From a virus, in the IMG/VR virus record IMGVR_UViG_3300032285_003627, positions 1 to 35,457 of that record: 35,457 nucleotides of DNA. The stretch is one strand, 5' to 3'. Under the pieces are notes generated by a model, which worked only from the letters and a program-made list of their open reading frames with translations, was not told the DNA's origin and did no database searches. Positions within the stretch are counted from its first letter, which is position 1. The number at the start of each line of letters is the position of its first letter. Of this stretch, positions 1 through 9,400 are shown piece after piece. Made by a program: the position numbers and the translations under genes.

Positions 1-594
1 AGTAGTTCCAATACCAATATTAGTTGTAAATTCTGCAGTATTTGTAGATGAGTTCCAAACCAATACACCTCCATTATAATAATTTGAATTGGTTGCAAGT
101 CCTACAACATCATCCAAATATCTTAGACGAGTTTCACCACCACCACCTAATGTGGAGAGTTGTTGTTGAATACGAGAAAGAAAGAGTTTATAATGTTTCT
201 CTAAATCCTCAAGTGTTGCGAACTTTTGGTCCAGAGGAGTTAGTGGGTCATTTTGTTGCTTAACATTTGAAGGTTCAGCAAGAAGACCTAATGACCTTTC
301 AATCAGTTCATTTTTTGGTTCTTCTAGTTCTTCTTGAAGTTCCTCTACTACTTCAAAAATTTCTTCAATTTCTTCTTCAATATTTGGTTCCATCTCTTTG
401 GAAGACAACAAGTCCTCAAATACTTTGAGTGCCTTATATCCCTTTTTATTTTTTATTTTACTCTTCGTTTTGAGAATAGAAACTTCTTCAAAGATAGAAT
501 CTAATCCCAAGTCACCAACCAAAGATTCATATTCTTCTTTTTTTCGTTTTTTTTCTTCTGCTACTAATTTAAAAAGTTCTGAGAGTTCGTTCAT
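1..594 (-). CDS. Cyanophage virion or tail-fibre-like protein, C-terminus cut by window edge
   Basis: An open frame runs without a stop from an ATG at 594 to the left edge, giving 198 visible residues. Residues 1-60 are highly charged (EEKKRKKEE). Residues 69-100 are very acidic and predicted coiled coil (EEEIEEIFEVVEELQEELEE). A helical stretch at 125-147 leads to GGGGETRLRYLDD (150-162), a motif I associate with cyanophage structural and fibre-like proteins. After it the sequence becomes beta-like and rich in Asn, Gly and Thr. It starts 7 nt after the stop of the 521-aa gene and probably belongs to the same late unit. In T4 the large terminase gene 17 follows gene 16, so a structural protein here is unexpected. 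Exact function unknown; the coding assignment is firm from frame length, spacing and composition. Confidence 0.8.
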   Translation of the reverse strand, partial: MNELSELFKLVAEEKKRKKEEYESLVGDLGLDSIFEEVSILKTKSKIKNKKGYKALKVFEDLLSSKEMEPNIEEEIEEIFEVVEELQEELEEPKNELIERSLGLLAEPSNVKQQNDPLTPLDQKFATLEDLEKHYKLFLSRIQQQLSTLGGGGETRLRYLDDVVGLATNSNYYNGGVLVWNSSTNTAEFTTNIGIGTT

Positions 595-601
595 TTAATT
601 T

Positions 602-2167
602 TTACCATTTCACTTTATTTGCCCAATATGCTGCGGACATTTTACCTTTAGCAATATTCTTTGCATGTCTAGTTTGAAATTTATGACGACGACTTGCATA
701 TGCCTTTGATTCACCTTCTTTTTTTGGTGAACCTTTTACACCTCTTTGACCAAAACGAATGAGTTTTTCTTTCCCATTCTTACATGCTTTAACTACATGA
801 GATTTTCCCGTGAGTGAATTGCCCACGGGTTCGGCCTTTGGGGAGTTGCATTTCATCTCAGATTTCTTTGCTTCAGTCATAAAATTTGTGAATGACTTTG
901 CTTCTCCAAGCATCCTGCTCCCAATACCTTTGCTTGCTTTTAGTGGTTCTGGTTTAATAATATCAATAAACTCCACATAATGATTTCCATGGGCATCTTC
1001 AATAGATACAGATTCTTTTGCAACATCAGATGTTTTAGGCCCTGCCTTAGCAGCTAACATTAATTTATAAAGTTGTTCTGTTTTGCTTCTTATTTGTTGT
1101 TGCGTTAGTGGTTTTTTGGGTTTTTTGGCAACCGCAGTCTCTTCTTTCATTTCACCACTATCAACATAATCTGCTGCAGTATCGATATAATCTGCTGCTT
1201 TAGTGATTTTTGATTGAACCCATGCTTCAAGATTACCTTCACCTTTACCAATTTTTTTCTTTAATCTTTTTGCTGCACTAATAATTGTAGAAAGTTCGGA
1301 ACGAGCCATCGAATACTCATGATCATAAGATTCTGGAAAATTTCCTGGATGTGGAGTATTTGGAGTATATTTTTTATCAGGAGCAATATTTATTGGATGA
1401 GAAAACATCTTCCAATATTTTTCACCATATTTACATTCTGAAGCTTTTTCATTTTTTTGACACATAGGACAATATCTAATTACACCATCATGAAAATGAA
1501 TTTGTAATGGATTATCCATATCATCTACTCCATCAGAAGTATTTTCAGCATCTTCCTTAATTGATTTCTTAATTGGTTTACAATCTGGAACTTCTATTCC
1601 ATTTTTTATTTTTGTTCCTTTAGCAACTTTGCCAGGCCAGCACTTACTAGCACCTACATTTTTACGCGCTTGCTTCAAACCTTCTTCAATATCTAAAGTT
1701 TTTGGATATCCCTTTTCTCCCGGTTTTGCTGGTTTTTCTCCGCGCTTTCTTTTTGCACGAATATTTTCCCAAAGACCCATCTTCTCTTCAGAAATATCTT
1801 TAAATTTTTTATGTTCTCTCTTTGCAGATGCTTCCATTTTTTTAAGTCTTGTGTAGTAGTCTGGTATTTCATCAAGATGTTGTAAAGCAATATCAGTTGC
1901 AAGATCTTTATCTTTAGTATGCTCATGTTCAATTGGAATTCCCATTTCAAGTTGGTGCTTTACAAAAGAAACTTCAAGACGATGTTTCTTTGCTATTTGT
2001 TCAATTGATCTATGGGATTTGACTTGATGCATTTCATTAAAGGGGGACCTTGATTTAGTATTTTCACCTTTTGCTCTTTTTCTTCGGGCAGCACAATGAG
2101 CACGTTGAGAAAACCCTTTTGGGGAATCGCAATTTATTGATCTTTTGTATTTGTTAGACCAACTCAT
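602..2167 (-). CDS. Mosaic basic protein built from several short cyanophage modules
   Basis: 521 aa, Lys-rich, without a signal peptide or membrane segment. It reads as a string of short modules that I recognise from small stand-alone phage proteins. These are a basic N-terminus with INCDSPKGFSQRAHC (11-25); a helical block with IEHEHTKDKDLATDIALQHL (79-98) resembling DUF5661; GLWENIRAKRKRGEKP (131-146); a Cys-containing segment YCPMCQKNEKASEC (232-245) that could bind metal; a helical block with MARSEL and LEAWVQSKITKAADYID (287-329); an internal start-like stretch SFTNFMTEAK (425-434); and a basic C-terminus, KLIRFGQRGVKG and HAKNIAKGKMSAAYW (468-515). It follows gp16 by 12 nt. A nucleic-acid-binding or head/packaging role is possible from charge and position, but unproven. 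Module boundaries are by eye. Confidence 0.85.
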   Translation of the reverse strand: MSWSNKYKRSINCDSPKGFSQRAHCAARRKRAKGENTKSRSPFNEMHQVKSHRSIEQIAKKHRLEVSFVKHQLEMGIPIEHEHTKDKDLATDIALQHLDEIPDYYTRLKKMEASAKREHKKFKDISEEKMGLWENIRAKRKRGEKPAKPGEKGYPKTLDIEEGLKQARKNVGASKCWPGKVAKGTKIKNGIEVPDCKPIKKSIKEDAENTSDGVDDMDNPLQIHFHDGVIRYCPMCQKNEKASECKYGEKYWKMFSHPINIAPDKKYTPNTPHPGNFPESYDHEYSMARSELSTIISAAKRLKKKIGKGEGNLEAWVQSKITKAADYIDTAADYVDSGEMKEETAVAKKPKKPLTQQQIRSKTEQLYKLMLAAKAGPKTSDVAKESVSIEDAHGNHYVEFIDIIKPEPLKASKGIGSRMLGEAKSFTNFMTEAKKSEMKCNSPKAEPVGNSLTGKSHVVKACKNGKEKLIRFGQRGVKGSPKKEGESKAYASRRHKFQTRHAKNIAKGKMSAAYWANKVKW

Positions 2168-2179
2168 TAAAATATTTGT

Positions 2180-2605
2180 TTACTCTTTATTATTTAGAAA
2201 ACCTTGTTTGAGTAATTTTGAGAGTTCTGAAGTTGAACCAACAAATACTGCATTATTCGTAACGTTATTAGTTGTTTTAACAGTATCCTCTTCAACATCC
2301 TTAAGTTTCTTTTGAAGATCGATTAATTTATCTGTTGTATCAGCAACACTTTTAATTAATTGACCAGCAACTTCATATGCTCTTGGGGAACCTCCTTCTC
2401 CAGCAAGTTCCATAATTCCATTAATTGCTTCTTGACCTTTTTCAATTAAAGAATACAAATTTGCTCTTGTATATTCATAATCTTTTTTTATATCATTTTC
2501 TTCTCTGGGTTTAATAATTTCTAGTTCACAACTTTTAGAATCACTTTCAACTAATTGACTGTCAATATTTAATGCTTTATCCAATTTATTATAACTATTT
2601 TTCAT
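2180..2605 (-). CDS. 16: Terminase small subunit gp16
   Basis: 141 aa, mostly alpha-helical and charged, close in size to T4 gp16 (164 aa). The small terminase forms a ring that recognises phage DNA and regulates the packaging ATPase gp17. The central region (about residues 45-105) has the family look: YEYTRANLYSLIEKGQEAI, then a helical segment with ELAGEGGSPRAYEVAGQLI and KLIDLQKKLKDVEE. The C-terminus (TSELSKLLKQGFL) resembles the short tail that touches gp17 in relatives. It lies directly after gp15 (5-nt gap), as in the T4 order 13-14-15-16. The following gene is not gp17, which is unusual. Identification rests on sequence resemblance and synteny. Confidence 0.85.
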   Translation of the reverse strand: MKNSYNKLDKALNIDSQLVESDSKSCELEIIKPREENDIKKDYEYTRANLYSLIEKGQEAINGIMELAGEGGSPRAYEVAGQLIKSVADTTDKLIDLQKKLKDVEEDTVKTTNNVTNNAVFVGSTSELSKLLKQGFLNNKE

Positions 2606-2610
2606 ATTAT

Positions 2611-3408
2611 TTAAATGTCAGTTTGTTGAGTTGAACTATAAGTTTTACCGTCATCAAAATATTCCCAAGAACCATCAAATCCAAAATCATCTTCTGGTCC
2701 AGCATTTATTGGATTTGGTTGAACGGTATACCTGACTTCTCTTTTTGCAGATACTACATCAGTATTTGTATGAGTATCAACTTGAACTTTACGAATTAAT
2801 CCATCGGTAGTAGTGTCAACAGGACCAAATAAGTATGTTTTTGCTGTAAATTGTAATGTATAAATTAAAGCTCTTCTTGAAGAAAAATCACCTTCATAAT
2901 CATCTTGAAAGGAAATATTTTCTAATACTATTGGAATATCTCTTTTTTCTCCAATTGAATCAACTAAATCTACAGTTAATGTAAATGCTGGTTGAAAATA
3001 TGGTAATATTTGTTCTATAATCTGTAAAGAATCGTCATTTAATTTACTTAAAATATTTAATTCAAAACCAATATTATATGGTACTGGTAAATATACTTTT
3101 TTTAAATTATTTCCATCAGATGCTTTAAATGTTTGTGTTATTCCAGATTTTCTTGAAGAATCATATTGTATTGAGTTCATTTCAAAAGACATTCTAGGTA
3201 ATGTAATTTGAACTGGTTTATTTAAATCTGGTTGCTGCTCAATTCTTGCTAGAAATTTTTGACATGGTCCATATGAAATAGGAACTCGCATATCACTATA
3301 AGTAGCTCCATCAGCATCTTTATGCTTTATGTGCAATTGATTGAACAAAGTTCCAAATGAAACTATTGTTTTTCTGATGATTTCGTGGTAGTAATAAGTT
3401 CCTAACAT
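2611..3408 (-). CDS. 15: Tail sheath stabiliser / tail completion protein gp15
   Basis: 265 aa, about the size of T4 gp15 (272 aa). It caps the tail tube and sheath and forms the joining surface with the neck (gp13/gp14). The N-terminus MLGTYYYHEIIRKTIVSFG and the stretch MRVPISYGPCQKFLARIEQ are characteristic of the cyanophage gp15 family. The protein is soluble and beta-rich in its middle, ending in an acidic tail (GPEDDFGFDGSWEYFDDG). Its ATG overlaps the gp14 stop by one base (TAATG), pointing to coupled translation. Position between gp14 and gp16 agrees with T4 synteny. Confidence 0.88.
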   Translation of the reverse strand: MLGTYYYHEIIRKTIVSFGTLFNQLHIKHKDADGATYSDMRVPISYGPCQKFLARIEQQPDLNKPVQITLPRMSFEMNSIQYDSSRKSGITQTFKASDGNNLKKVYLPVPYNIGFELNILSKLNDDSLQIIEQILPYFQPAFTLTVDLVDSIGEKRDIPIVLENISFQDDYEGDFSSRRALIYTLQFTAKTYLFGPVDTTTDGLIRKVQVDTHTNTDVVSAKREVRYTVQPNPINAGPEDDFGFDGSWEYFDDGKTYSSTQQTDI

Positions 3409-4808
3409 TAGTAATTTCCGAATGGGTTTGATTCTGTAAAATCTATAATTAGATCTGCTTCTTTCTCTATTTCATCGTTTTCTTCATATTTATCAGCAAA
3501 TTGAGTTTTAGATGTTACTTTTAGTGTATATATGGATGAAGATGAAGTTCCTACTATACTTTCTCCCGGAATAAAGTTTCCATCAATTACCCCAACAGTT
3601 AAAATACTAGTATCTTTGTCCCAAGATTTAACTCTAGAAGTTGTTCCAGATTCCGATCCTCTTATCACTTCATTAAATGTATATGTTCCTATACCAGTTA
3701 AAAGTGGTGGAGGAGCAATTGTTATTGATGGGGATGTAGTATAACCAATACCAGCATCTCTAATTAATATTTGAGTTATAGATCCAGATGCTCCAACAAC
3801 TGCAATTCCTTTTGCAGTAATTCCAAATCCAACTGTAGGATTACTAAATGTTACTACTGGAGGTCTTACGTAACCTTCACCATAACTACTAATTCCAACA
3901 ATACCAACACCATATGATCCCTCTATAACTTCTGCGGTTGCGGCTGCACCAACACCACTTCCATTAGAATAAATGGTGACAGAAGGTATAGAAGTATATC
4001 CAGATCCTGGATTGACTAATAATATTTCTTTTATTGAACAAACTCCACCTTTACATGTAGTAATTGCTACTGCAGAAGCTGATGTTCCTCCAGGTGGTGC
4101 TGGTGTAAATCCTACTGTTGGAATTCCAGTATATCCATTACCATCATTATTAATAATTATTCTTCTAACATATCCAGTAGAAGTTGAAGTTGTAGCTTTT
4201 GCAATTTGCCCAAGAGAAAATAGTTGCAAAGATGTAATATATCCTTGATTTTGTAAAGTTCCATCTATTTCAGCAACTGTAGCATTAATATCAGAAAATC
4301 CTCCAATCTCATCTTCATATTCAAATAGTTCACATTGTAATTGATAAACATATGTTTTTCCTAACTGATAAAATGGTTGCTCATGCTCAACAAATTTAAT
4401 TTCAAATAATCTTTTACCGAGAGGAAAATATATAATATCACCTTCCCTAGGTCTTGTTGTTAAAAGTATTTCATTTGGGTCCATACCCTCCAAAAATGGA
4501 GAAATAAAATCTTCAAATCTTTCTTTTGAAATTATTAAAGTTAATTCATCTCTTAAACTCATTCCAAATTTTGTTAAAATATCACCAGATCCACCATAAC
4601 CTTCAAAATTACTAACATATGCTTCGATAGAATAATTGTCATCAAATCTTGATGATTGAACTTCTCTAAGAATATTATCCGTTTTAATAAATTTTCTAGG
4701 TATATACAAAACTTCAACACCATATATTTTTAGGTGTTCGTTTATCAATTCTTGTATTAATCTTTGTTCTCCAGGAGATCCTTGAAGAAAAAATGGATTT
4801 AATGCCAT
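3408..4808 (-). CDS. 14: Neck protein gp14, enlarged by a GxGY repeat domain
   Basis: 466 aa from the ATG at 4808; a TTG nine bases upstream is also in frame, but the ATG gives the expected N-terminus MALNPFFLQGSPGEQRLIQ. gp14 forms the neck with gp13 between portal and tail. Residues 1 to about 175 look like the conserved gp14 core, including GDIIYFPLG and FEIKFVEHE. Residues about 215-370 carry four tandem beta-type repeats (DGNGYTGIPTV, PGSGYTSIPSV, YGEGYVRPPVV, AGIGYTTSPSI), followed by a linker and an acidic tail (EEND...PFGNY). T4 gp14 has 256 aa, so roughly 200 residues are extra. The same repeat type occurs in gp8 and two large virion proteins here. It begins 1 nt after the gp13 stop. 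Confidence 0.88.
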   Translation of the reverse strand: MALNPFFLQGSPGEQRLIQELINEHLKIYGVEVLYIPRKFIKTDNILREVQSSRFDDNYSIEAYVSNFEGYGGSGDILTKFGMSLRDELTLIISKERFEDFISPFLEGMDPNEILLTTRPREGDIIYFPLGKRLFEIKFVEHEQPFYQLGKTYVYQLQCELFEYEDEIGGFSDINATVAEIDGTLQNQGYITSLQLFSLGQIAKATTSTSTGYVRRIIINNDGNGYTGIPTVGFTPAPPGGTSASAVAITTCKGGVCSIKEILLVNPGSGYTSIPSVTIYSNGSGVGAAATAEVIEGSYGVGIVGISSYGEGYVRPPVVTFSNPTVGFGITAKGIAVVGASGSITQILIRDAGIGYTTSPSITIAPPPLLTGIGTYTFNEVIRGSESGTTSRVKSWDKDTSILTVGVIDGNFIPGESIVGTSSSSIYTLKVTSKTQFADKYEENDEIEKEADLIIDFTESNPFGNY

Positions 4809-4809
4809 A

Positions 4810-5655
4810 TTAACCAATCATATCTAATGGTGGAAGTTCATATTCTAGAGACATTCTTTGGGAAATATCTGCTAGTTCTCTTTCAGCATCTTCATATATT
4901 TCTCTACCATTTAATTCTATTCCACCTGGAAGTTTAACACCTCTAAATTTTATTAGATTTTGACCCCATTGTTTTTTAATTAAGGCAGTTAAATACTTTT
5001 TAAGAAAACTGTCATTATATACTTTGGTAAAATCATTTGGATCTAAAATTCTATAGCAATCTATTACTAAGAAATCTCCAACATTACTTCCTTGCCAATC
5101 AAAATCTAGATATAATCTATTTTGTCTTTTATTAAATCTAATTTGTTTATCTGTAGTAAGTAAAAAATCAATATCTTCAAGATATGTTTTCACCATAGAA
5201 TACTGAAGAAGTTCTACAGAATTGAAAAAATACAAATCATTTAAAAATAATTGATATTTAATACTAAACATTCCAGAAGATATTGTACTAGCATTAAACT
5301 TAAATATTTTTTCAATACCAATTACAGAATCTGGAACTTGTATAAAATTTGAAGCTTCATAAAAATTAAATGTTCTAGGAACTCCATTAACATTTGATGT
5401 TCCGGTTGTAGTAACTATTCCAGAATTAACTGCAGATTTTGAATTTCCAGGTCCATTATCAATATCGTCTTGAGTTAATTTGTATTTTAAATACATTCTT
5501 TCAACACCATCAAAGTGTCTCTCATGAAAATACTGTAATGCATCATCTACTGCATCATCTATCTGGTCATCATCAACATTAATTTCTAATATAGGAGCAC
5601 CTAATTTTCTTAAACAATAATCTATTAAATTTTGTCTGGAAGATGGTTTAGACAT
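4810..5655 (-). CDS. 13: Neck protein gp13
   Basis: 281 aa (T4 gp13: 309 aa). The N-terminus SRQNLIDYCLRKLGAPILEI and the helical DDQIDDAVDDALQYFHERHFDGVE are typical of the cyanophage gp13 family. The C-terminal region contains FDWQGSNVGDFLVIDCYR and LTALIKKQWGQNLIKFRGV. gp13 assembles on the portal-proximal head vertex and, with gp14, makes the connector that receives the tail. It starts 4 nt after the preceding 112-aa gene and is followed at once by gp14, matching T4 order. Probably transcribed from the late promoter at 6028-6035. Confidence 0.88.
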   Translation of the reverse strand: MSKPSSRQNLIDYCLRKLGAPILEINVDDDQIDDAVDDALQYFHERHFDGVERMYLKYKLTQDDIDNGPGNSKSAVNSGIVTTTGTSNVNGVPRTFNFYEASNFIQVPDSVIGIEKIFKFNASTISSGMFSIKYQLFLNDLYFFNSVELLQYSMVKTYLEDIDFLLTTDKQIRFNKRQNRLYLDFDWQGSNVGDFLVIDCYRILDPNDFTKVYNDSFLKKYLTALIKKQWGQNLIKFRGVKLPGGIELNGREIYEDAERELADISQRMSLEYELPPLDMIG

Positions 5656-5659
5656 ATTT

Positions 5660-5998
5660 TTACCTTGTAACTCCTTCTCTAACTAAAGCCATACCTTCAA
5701 CAACTCTTGTGGTTGAACTATTATCAGTAAGTAAAACATCATAAACGTATCTTCCTGGTTTCAGTAATGATGTTATACTGGACCCTAAACTAATTCTAAT
5801 ATGACCAGTTTCGGAATTGACAATAGAAGATGTGAAAGTTGTTACTCCCGTACTTCCAGACCATTTTCTCATTTGAGATTCTACACTTGCTGAAGATAAA
5901 TTCAACGCAGAATTTGTCGAACTATTTTCTAGAAAAAAATCTTGATTAAAAGAAGCTCCAGAATTAATAACCAAATTACTTACATAGATTGAGGCCAT
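5660..5998 (-). CDS. Small beta-rich virion protein (unnamed)
   Basis: 112 aa, Ser/Thr/Asn-rich, with alternating hydrophobic residues suggesting a single beta-sandwich: IYVSNLVINSGASFNQDFFL near the N-terminus and GHIRISLGSSITSLLKPGRYVYDVLL in the second half. No signal peptide or membrane helix. Similar short proteins sit next to gp13 in cyanophages and are usually called virion structural proteins; I have no firmer function. It is the first gene after a TATAAATA late promoter 29 nt upstream of its ATG, so it heads the neck/terminase unit. Confidence 0.75.
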   Translation of the reverse strand: MASIYVSNLVINSGASFNQDFFLENSSTNSALNLSSASVESQMRKWSGSTGVTTFTSSIVNSETGHIRISLGSSITSLLKPGRYVYDVLLTDNSSTTRVVEGMALVREGVTR

Positions 5999-6027
5999 TA
6001 TTCTAGGTTCATAAGTAATATATAAAA

Positions 6028-6035
6028 TATTTATA
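6028..6035 (-). promoter_or_regulatory. T4-type late promoter TATAAATA (neck/terminase unit)
   Basis: An exact TATAAATA on the minus strand, in the only gap in this neighbourhood, 29 nt before the ATG at 5998. It overlaps the stop codon of the 62-aa gene. The motif is the sequence used by the T4 late sigma factor gp55. Two more exact copies head the other two structural units in this window. Confidence 0.7.
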
Positions 6036-6219
6036 TTTCATTTGGATTAAAATATTCGAGTGAAGATAAAACTTCTTGTTGTTTTAAATATAATTTAAAG
6101 TAAGACTTTGCTATATTTTTTAAATGATCGATATCATTAATATCATCTATTTCTGAAGTAAATTTAAAATATTCAAAACTTTTACTTAAATTTTGTAATT
6201 CAATTTTATCAGGATCCAT
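6031..6219 (-). CDS. Small acidic helical cyanophage protein
   Basis: 62 aa, charged and helical (IELQNLSKSFEYFKF, KNIAKSYFKLYLKQQEVLSSLEYF). No known domain recognised. Its first 11 bases overlap the end of the 65-aa gene in another frame, so the two are probably translationally coupled. It closes the gp8 transcription unit; its stop codon lies inside the next late promoter. Size, charge and pairing with the 65-aa protein recall small cyanophage genes next to DUF4815 proteins. Function unknown; a chaperone-like or trimerisation helper for the long neighbour would be speculation. Confidence 0.7.
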   Translation of the reverse strand: MDPDKIELQNLSKSFEYFKFTSEIDDINDIDHLKNIAKSYFKLYLKQQEVLSSLEYFNPNEI

Positions 6220-6406
6220 TTAATAACTCCTTTAATAAAGATTTAATTTCAGACAGTTCTTTTTTTAAACTATCAATTTCATTTTTTTGTTTAAGTTTTT
6301 CTTGTTTTAATTTAATATAATTGTTATATTCAATATTATCGGCATTTAATATTGCCCCAGTATTTTCATCTCTATATAAATTTTTATGACCTTCTATTGG
6401 TATCAT
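6209..6406 (-). CDS. Small coiled-coil protein next to DUF4815 protein
   Basis: 65 aa. The N-terminal third (GHKNLYRDENTGAILNADN) reads like a short phage head or tail motif. The remainder, from about residue 30, is a Lys/Glu coiled coil with Leu/Ile at heptad spacing (LKQKNEIDSLKKELSEIKSLLKELL). Its ATG overlaps the stop of the 2361-aa gene by one base (TAATG), so expression is probably tied to that gene. Small proteins of this kind recur in this position in cyanophages; role unknown. Confidence 0.75.
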   Translation of the reverse strand: MIPIEGHKNLYRDENTGAILNADNIEYNNYIKLKQEKLKQKNEIDSLKKELSEIKSLLKELLNGS

Positions 6407-9400
6407 TATGCTAATGCAATTGCTCTAATATCTTTAAATTTTAATGGTCTAGCTTCATTTGAACCACTCATAACTATTTTAATAACAAATCCAACAAATT
6501 GCCCCAAATTATCTGCAGTAAATTCATATTCTGAATATTCACCTTCTGCAGTTGATCCAACATAAAAATCAGATGTTCCATCATTAAGTGAAGTATCTAT
6601 AATTGTATCACCAATACCATCTCCATTTGTGTCTTTCAGATTATTATATCCTGGGAAAAATTCATACGATTGCTCAACTCCACTAGAATCTGGGCGTATT
6701 AATTTGTATAATATTCTAAAATCATTAGATGAAGATTTATAGCAATTTGTTATTACTTTAAGAGAAGATGCTGGTTTTAATAATGTAATTTGATTGGATA
6801 TGTAAATTGATGAATGGGGATCATTTATTAATAAATTTGATCTATTGTCAGAAATATAATTTGATATAGGAGTATTCAATTTATTTCTAATAAATGCAGT
6901 TGTAGCACCTTCAACAGTATCTATAACTGGAGAAATATTTGGATCTCTTGTTCTTAGAGTTAAAGAAACTAACATAGATTTTAATCTGGGAGTTGCAGAA
7001 AGATTGTTAATTTCATTAATTCTGGAAGCTATTAATTTTGGCGTATCAAAATCATTTTTTGAATTTAAAGCTAGTGGGAGAAGACCTTGATCAACAAAAG
7101 ATGATTCTGATCCAGAAGCACTAGTTCCAGATATTGTTCTAATTGAACTATTTAAAGATGTTCCAGGTGGAGTTAATATATTAAATTTTGGAATAATGGA
7201 ATTATATTGATAATTTTGAGTTATTTTGCAATTAGATCCTCCAAATGTTTTTTCCTCAATAAATGTAGAATTACTAAAATCTTCACTAGAGAATTGTAAA
7301 TAATAACTGTCTGAAGTTTCTAATGATTTTAAATATTGAGAATTTGTTTTTTTGTGTGTTGTGTTAATTCTCATCAAAGAAACACCATCACATTCGTACT
7401 TATAAACCATATCACCAGAATTGTGATTTCTAATTACAGAATTATTAACTCCTCTGGCAGAAATTTGTAAAGTATTTGTATTAACTGAACTATATGCAAT
7501 AATTTCATTATTAATTAAAACATATCCCGTATTAAATCCAACAACAGATGAACCATCAAAACTAGAAAATGTTGAAGTACTTGCAACAGATATTGTATTA
7601 GTTTGTGCTGTTATATTTGATGTTAATACTTGTGGAAGTGTATCTGGAAATACACCACTAATTGTAATATAGTTATTACTATCGTGCATACTATGATTAT
7701 AATGGTCAACTTTAAACACATTTCCACTATACAAATCACTTAAGATTTTTGGATTTTCTGTAACTGTAGTTCCAGCTAGTGCAACCTGAGTTCCATTTTG
7801 ATCAAAATAATATAAAGTATTGCCCAATTCAATTGTTTTTGAGGGGACATTAGTTAATATTAAAGTATCAATTCCATTTAAATCTGAAACTGATATTAAT
7901 GCTCCAGTTCCTTGTGGATTGTATCCAGCAGAAATTCCCAATAAATCACCCTTTGAATACCCACTTCCAGAATTTACTATAACTGTGCTACTTAATTTTC
8001 CGTTAGTAAATGTTAGATTAGCAGAAGCTCCATATAAATTGGGACCAAATCCATTTTTTGTAAATAAAGGAACATTTAAATAAGTACCATCAGAATATCC
8101 CATCCCAACATTTGTTGTTGTTATTCCAGATATTTTTCCACCTGATTTTTCTATAAATCCATAATTCCCATTTGAAAATTGTATTTTTTTTCCAAATGTA
8201 TAGAAATCATTAGCATAAGAAGTAGAAATTCCAATTATATATTTTTTAGGAAAACCTGTTATTGGGTTTGATACTAATTTATCATTATTGCTATCGTAAA
8301 ATTCTCCAGAAGATGTGTCAGAAAGAATAGGATTTGTAAAAAATACTGTTCCAGCAGAAACAAATTGGGCTTTATATAATTTAAATTTTAAATCTTGCAA
8401 TAAAGAAGATAAAGGAATTGCTCCATTTTGTGGTTTATATAAATTACCACCTATAAATTGATTAGAATATATTACTTGTTGTGAATTAGGATAATTTTGA
8501 GTACTAACAGTTGCTTCATTTGATATTGCAGTCCAAACAGAATATAAAGCGGATGATGGTGAATAAATTCTTATACAATATTGTTTATTTGGTTCCAAAT
8601 AAAGTGGAGATGGTAATTTAACGTTAGTGGCAACTTCACCATTATCAGAAACATTAACTTGACTTGGTAAAAGTTGAACTCTAGCAAAATCTTGAAGTAA
8701 TTTATTTGTTGGAATTCCACCAAGATCAACTTCTCCTATTTCAACAGTTACTTTTTCATTATTATCTTTTTGTGCAAAAAATAAATCAATAGAAGTTAAA
8801 AATCCACCAGAATTATCAACTTTAAATGTTTGGGACAAATAACTTCTTGTTGATGAAGATGAAGAACTAGTTAGAATTGGTCTTCTAATAATACTATTAT
8901 TTGAGAAATTTGAATTTTCTGATAGATATAATGTAGATTCGCAAAGACCCTGTTTTATTTGTATTGATGATGTAGATTGTGTATTCGTTGAAGTTATTAA
9001 TTTAAAGGTTTTATCTCCTACACTAAAAACATTTGATGGTAATAGCGGTAAGAATGGATTTCTAATAAAGAAACATCCTATTAAATCTCCATATTTGTCA
9101 GAAATAAGATCTTGATTATTTACAGTACATTGAGCTCCGCTAGATCTTCCAACTAAAACCATATTATATGAAATATAACCATAAAATCTACCATCAGCAC
9201 TATCTGCTAAAGAGTACGTATCTATATTTAAAACTGAGGTTGATTGTGAGTAATCAGAAAGTATTTCTGAAATTTGATATGGATTAACTGGATAAGTTTC
9301 TGATGGTGAATTGTATGAACCATATTTATGATTTGGAGTACATAATCTTGCAGAAAATACTTTTACATTTCCTTCATAACCATCTATAGTTTCTCCAATA

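Noticed and set aside
48-598. Plus-strand frames at the left edge
   Set aside because: Antisense to the minus-strand virion protein with coiled coil and GGGGETRLRYLDD; Phe/Ser/Leu-rich shadow composition.
3408-4817. TTG start for gp14 at 4817
   Set aside because: It lies inside the end of gp13 and adds only three residues; the ATG at 4808 fits the conserved N-terminus.
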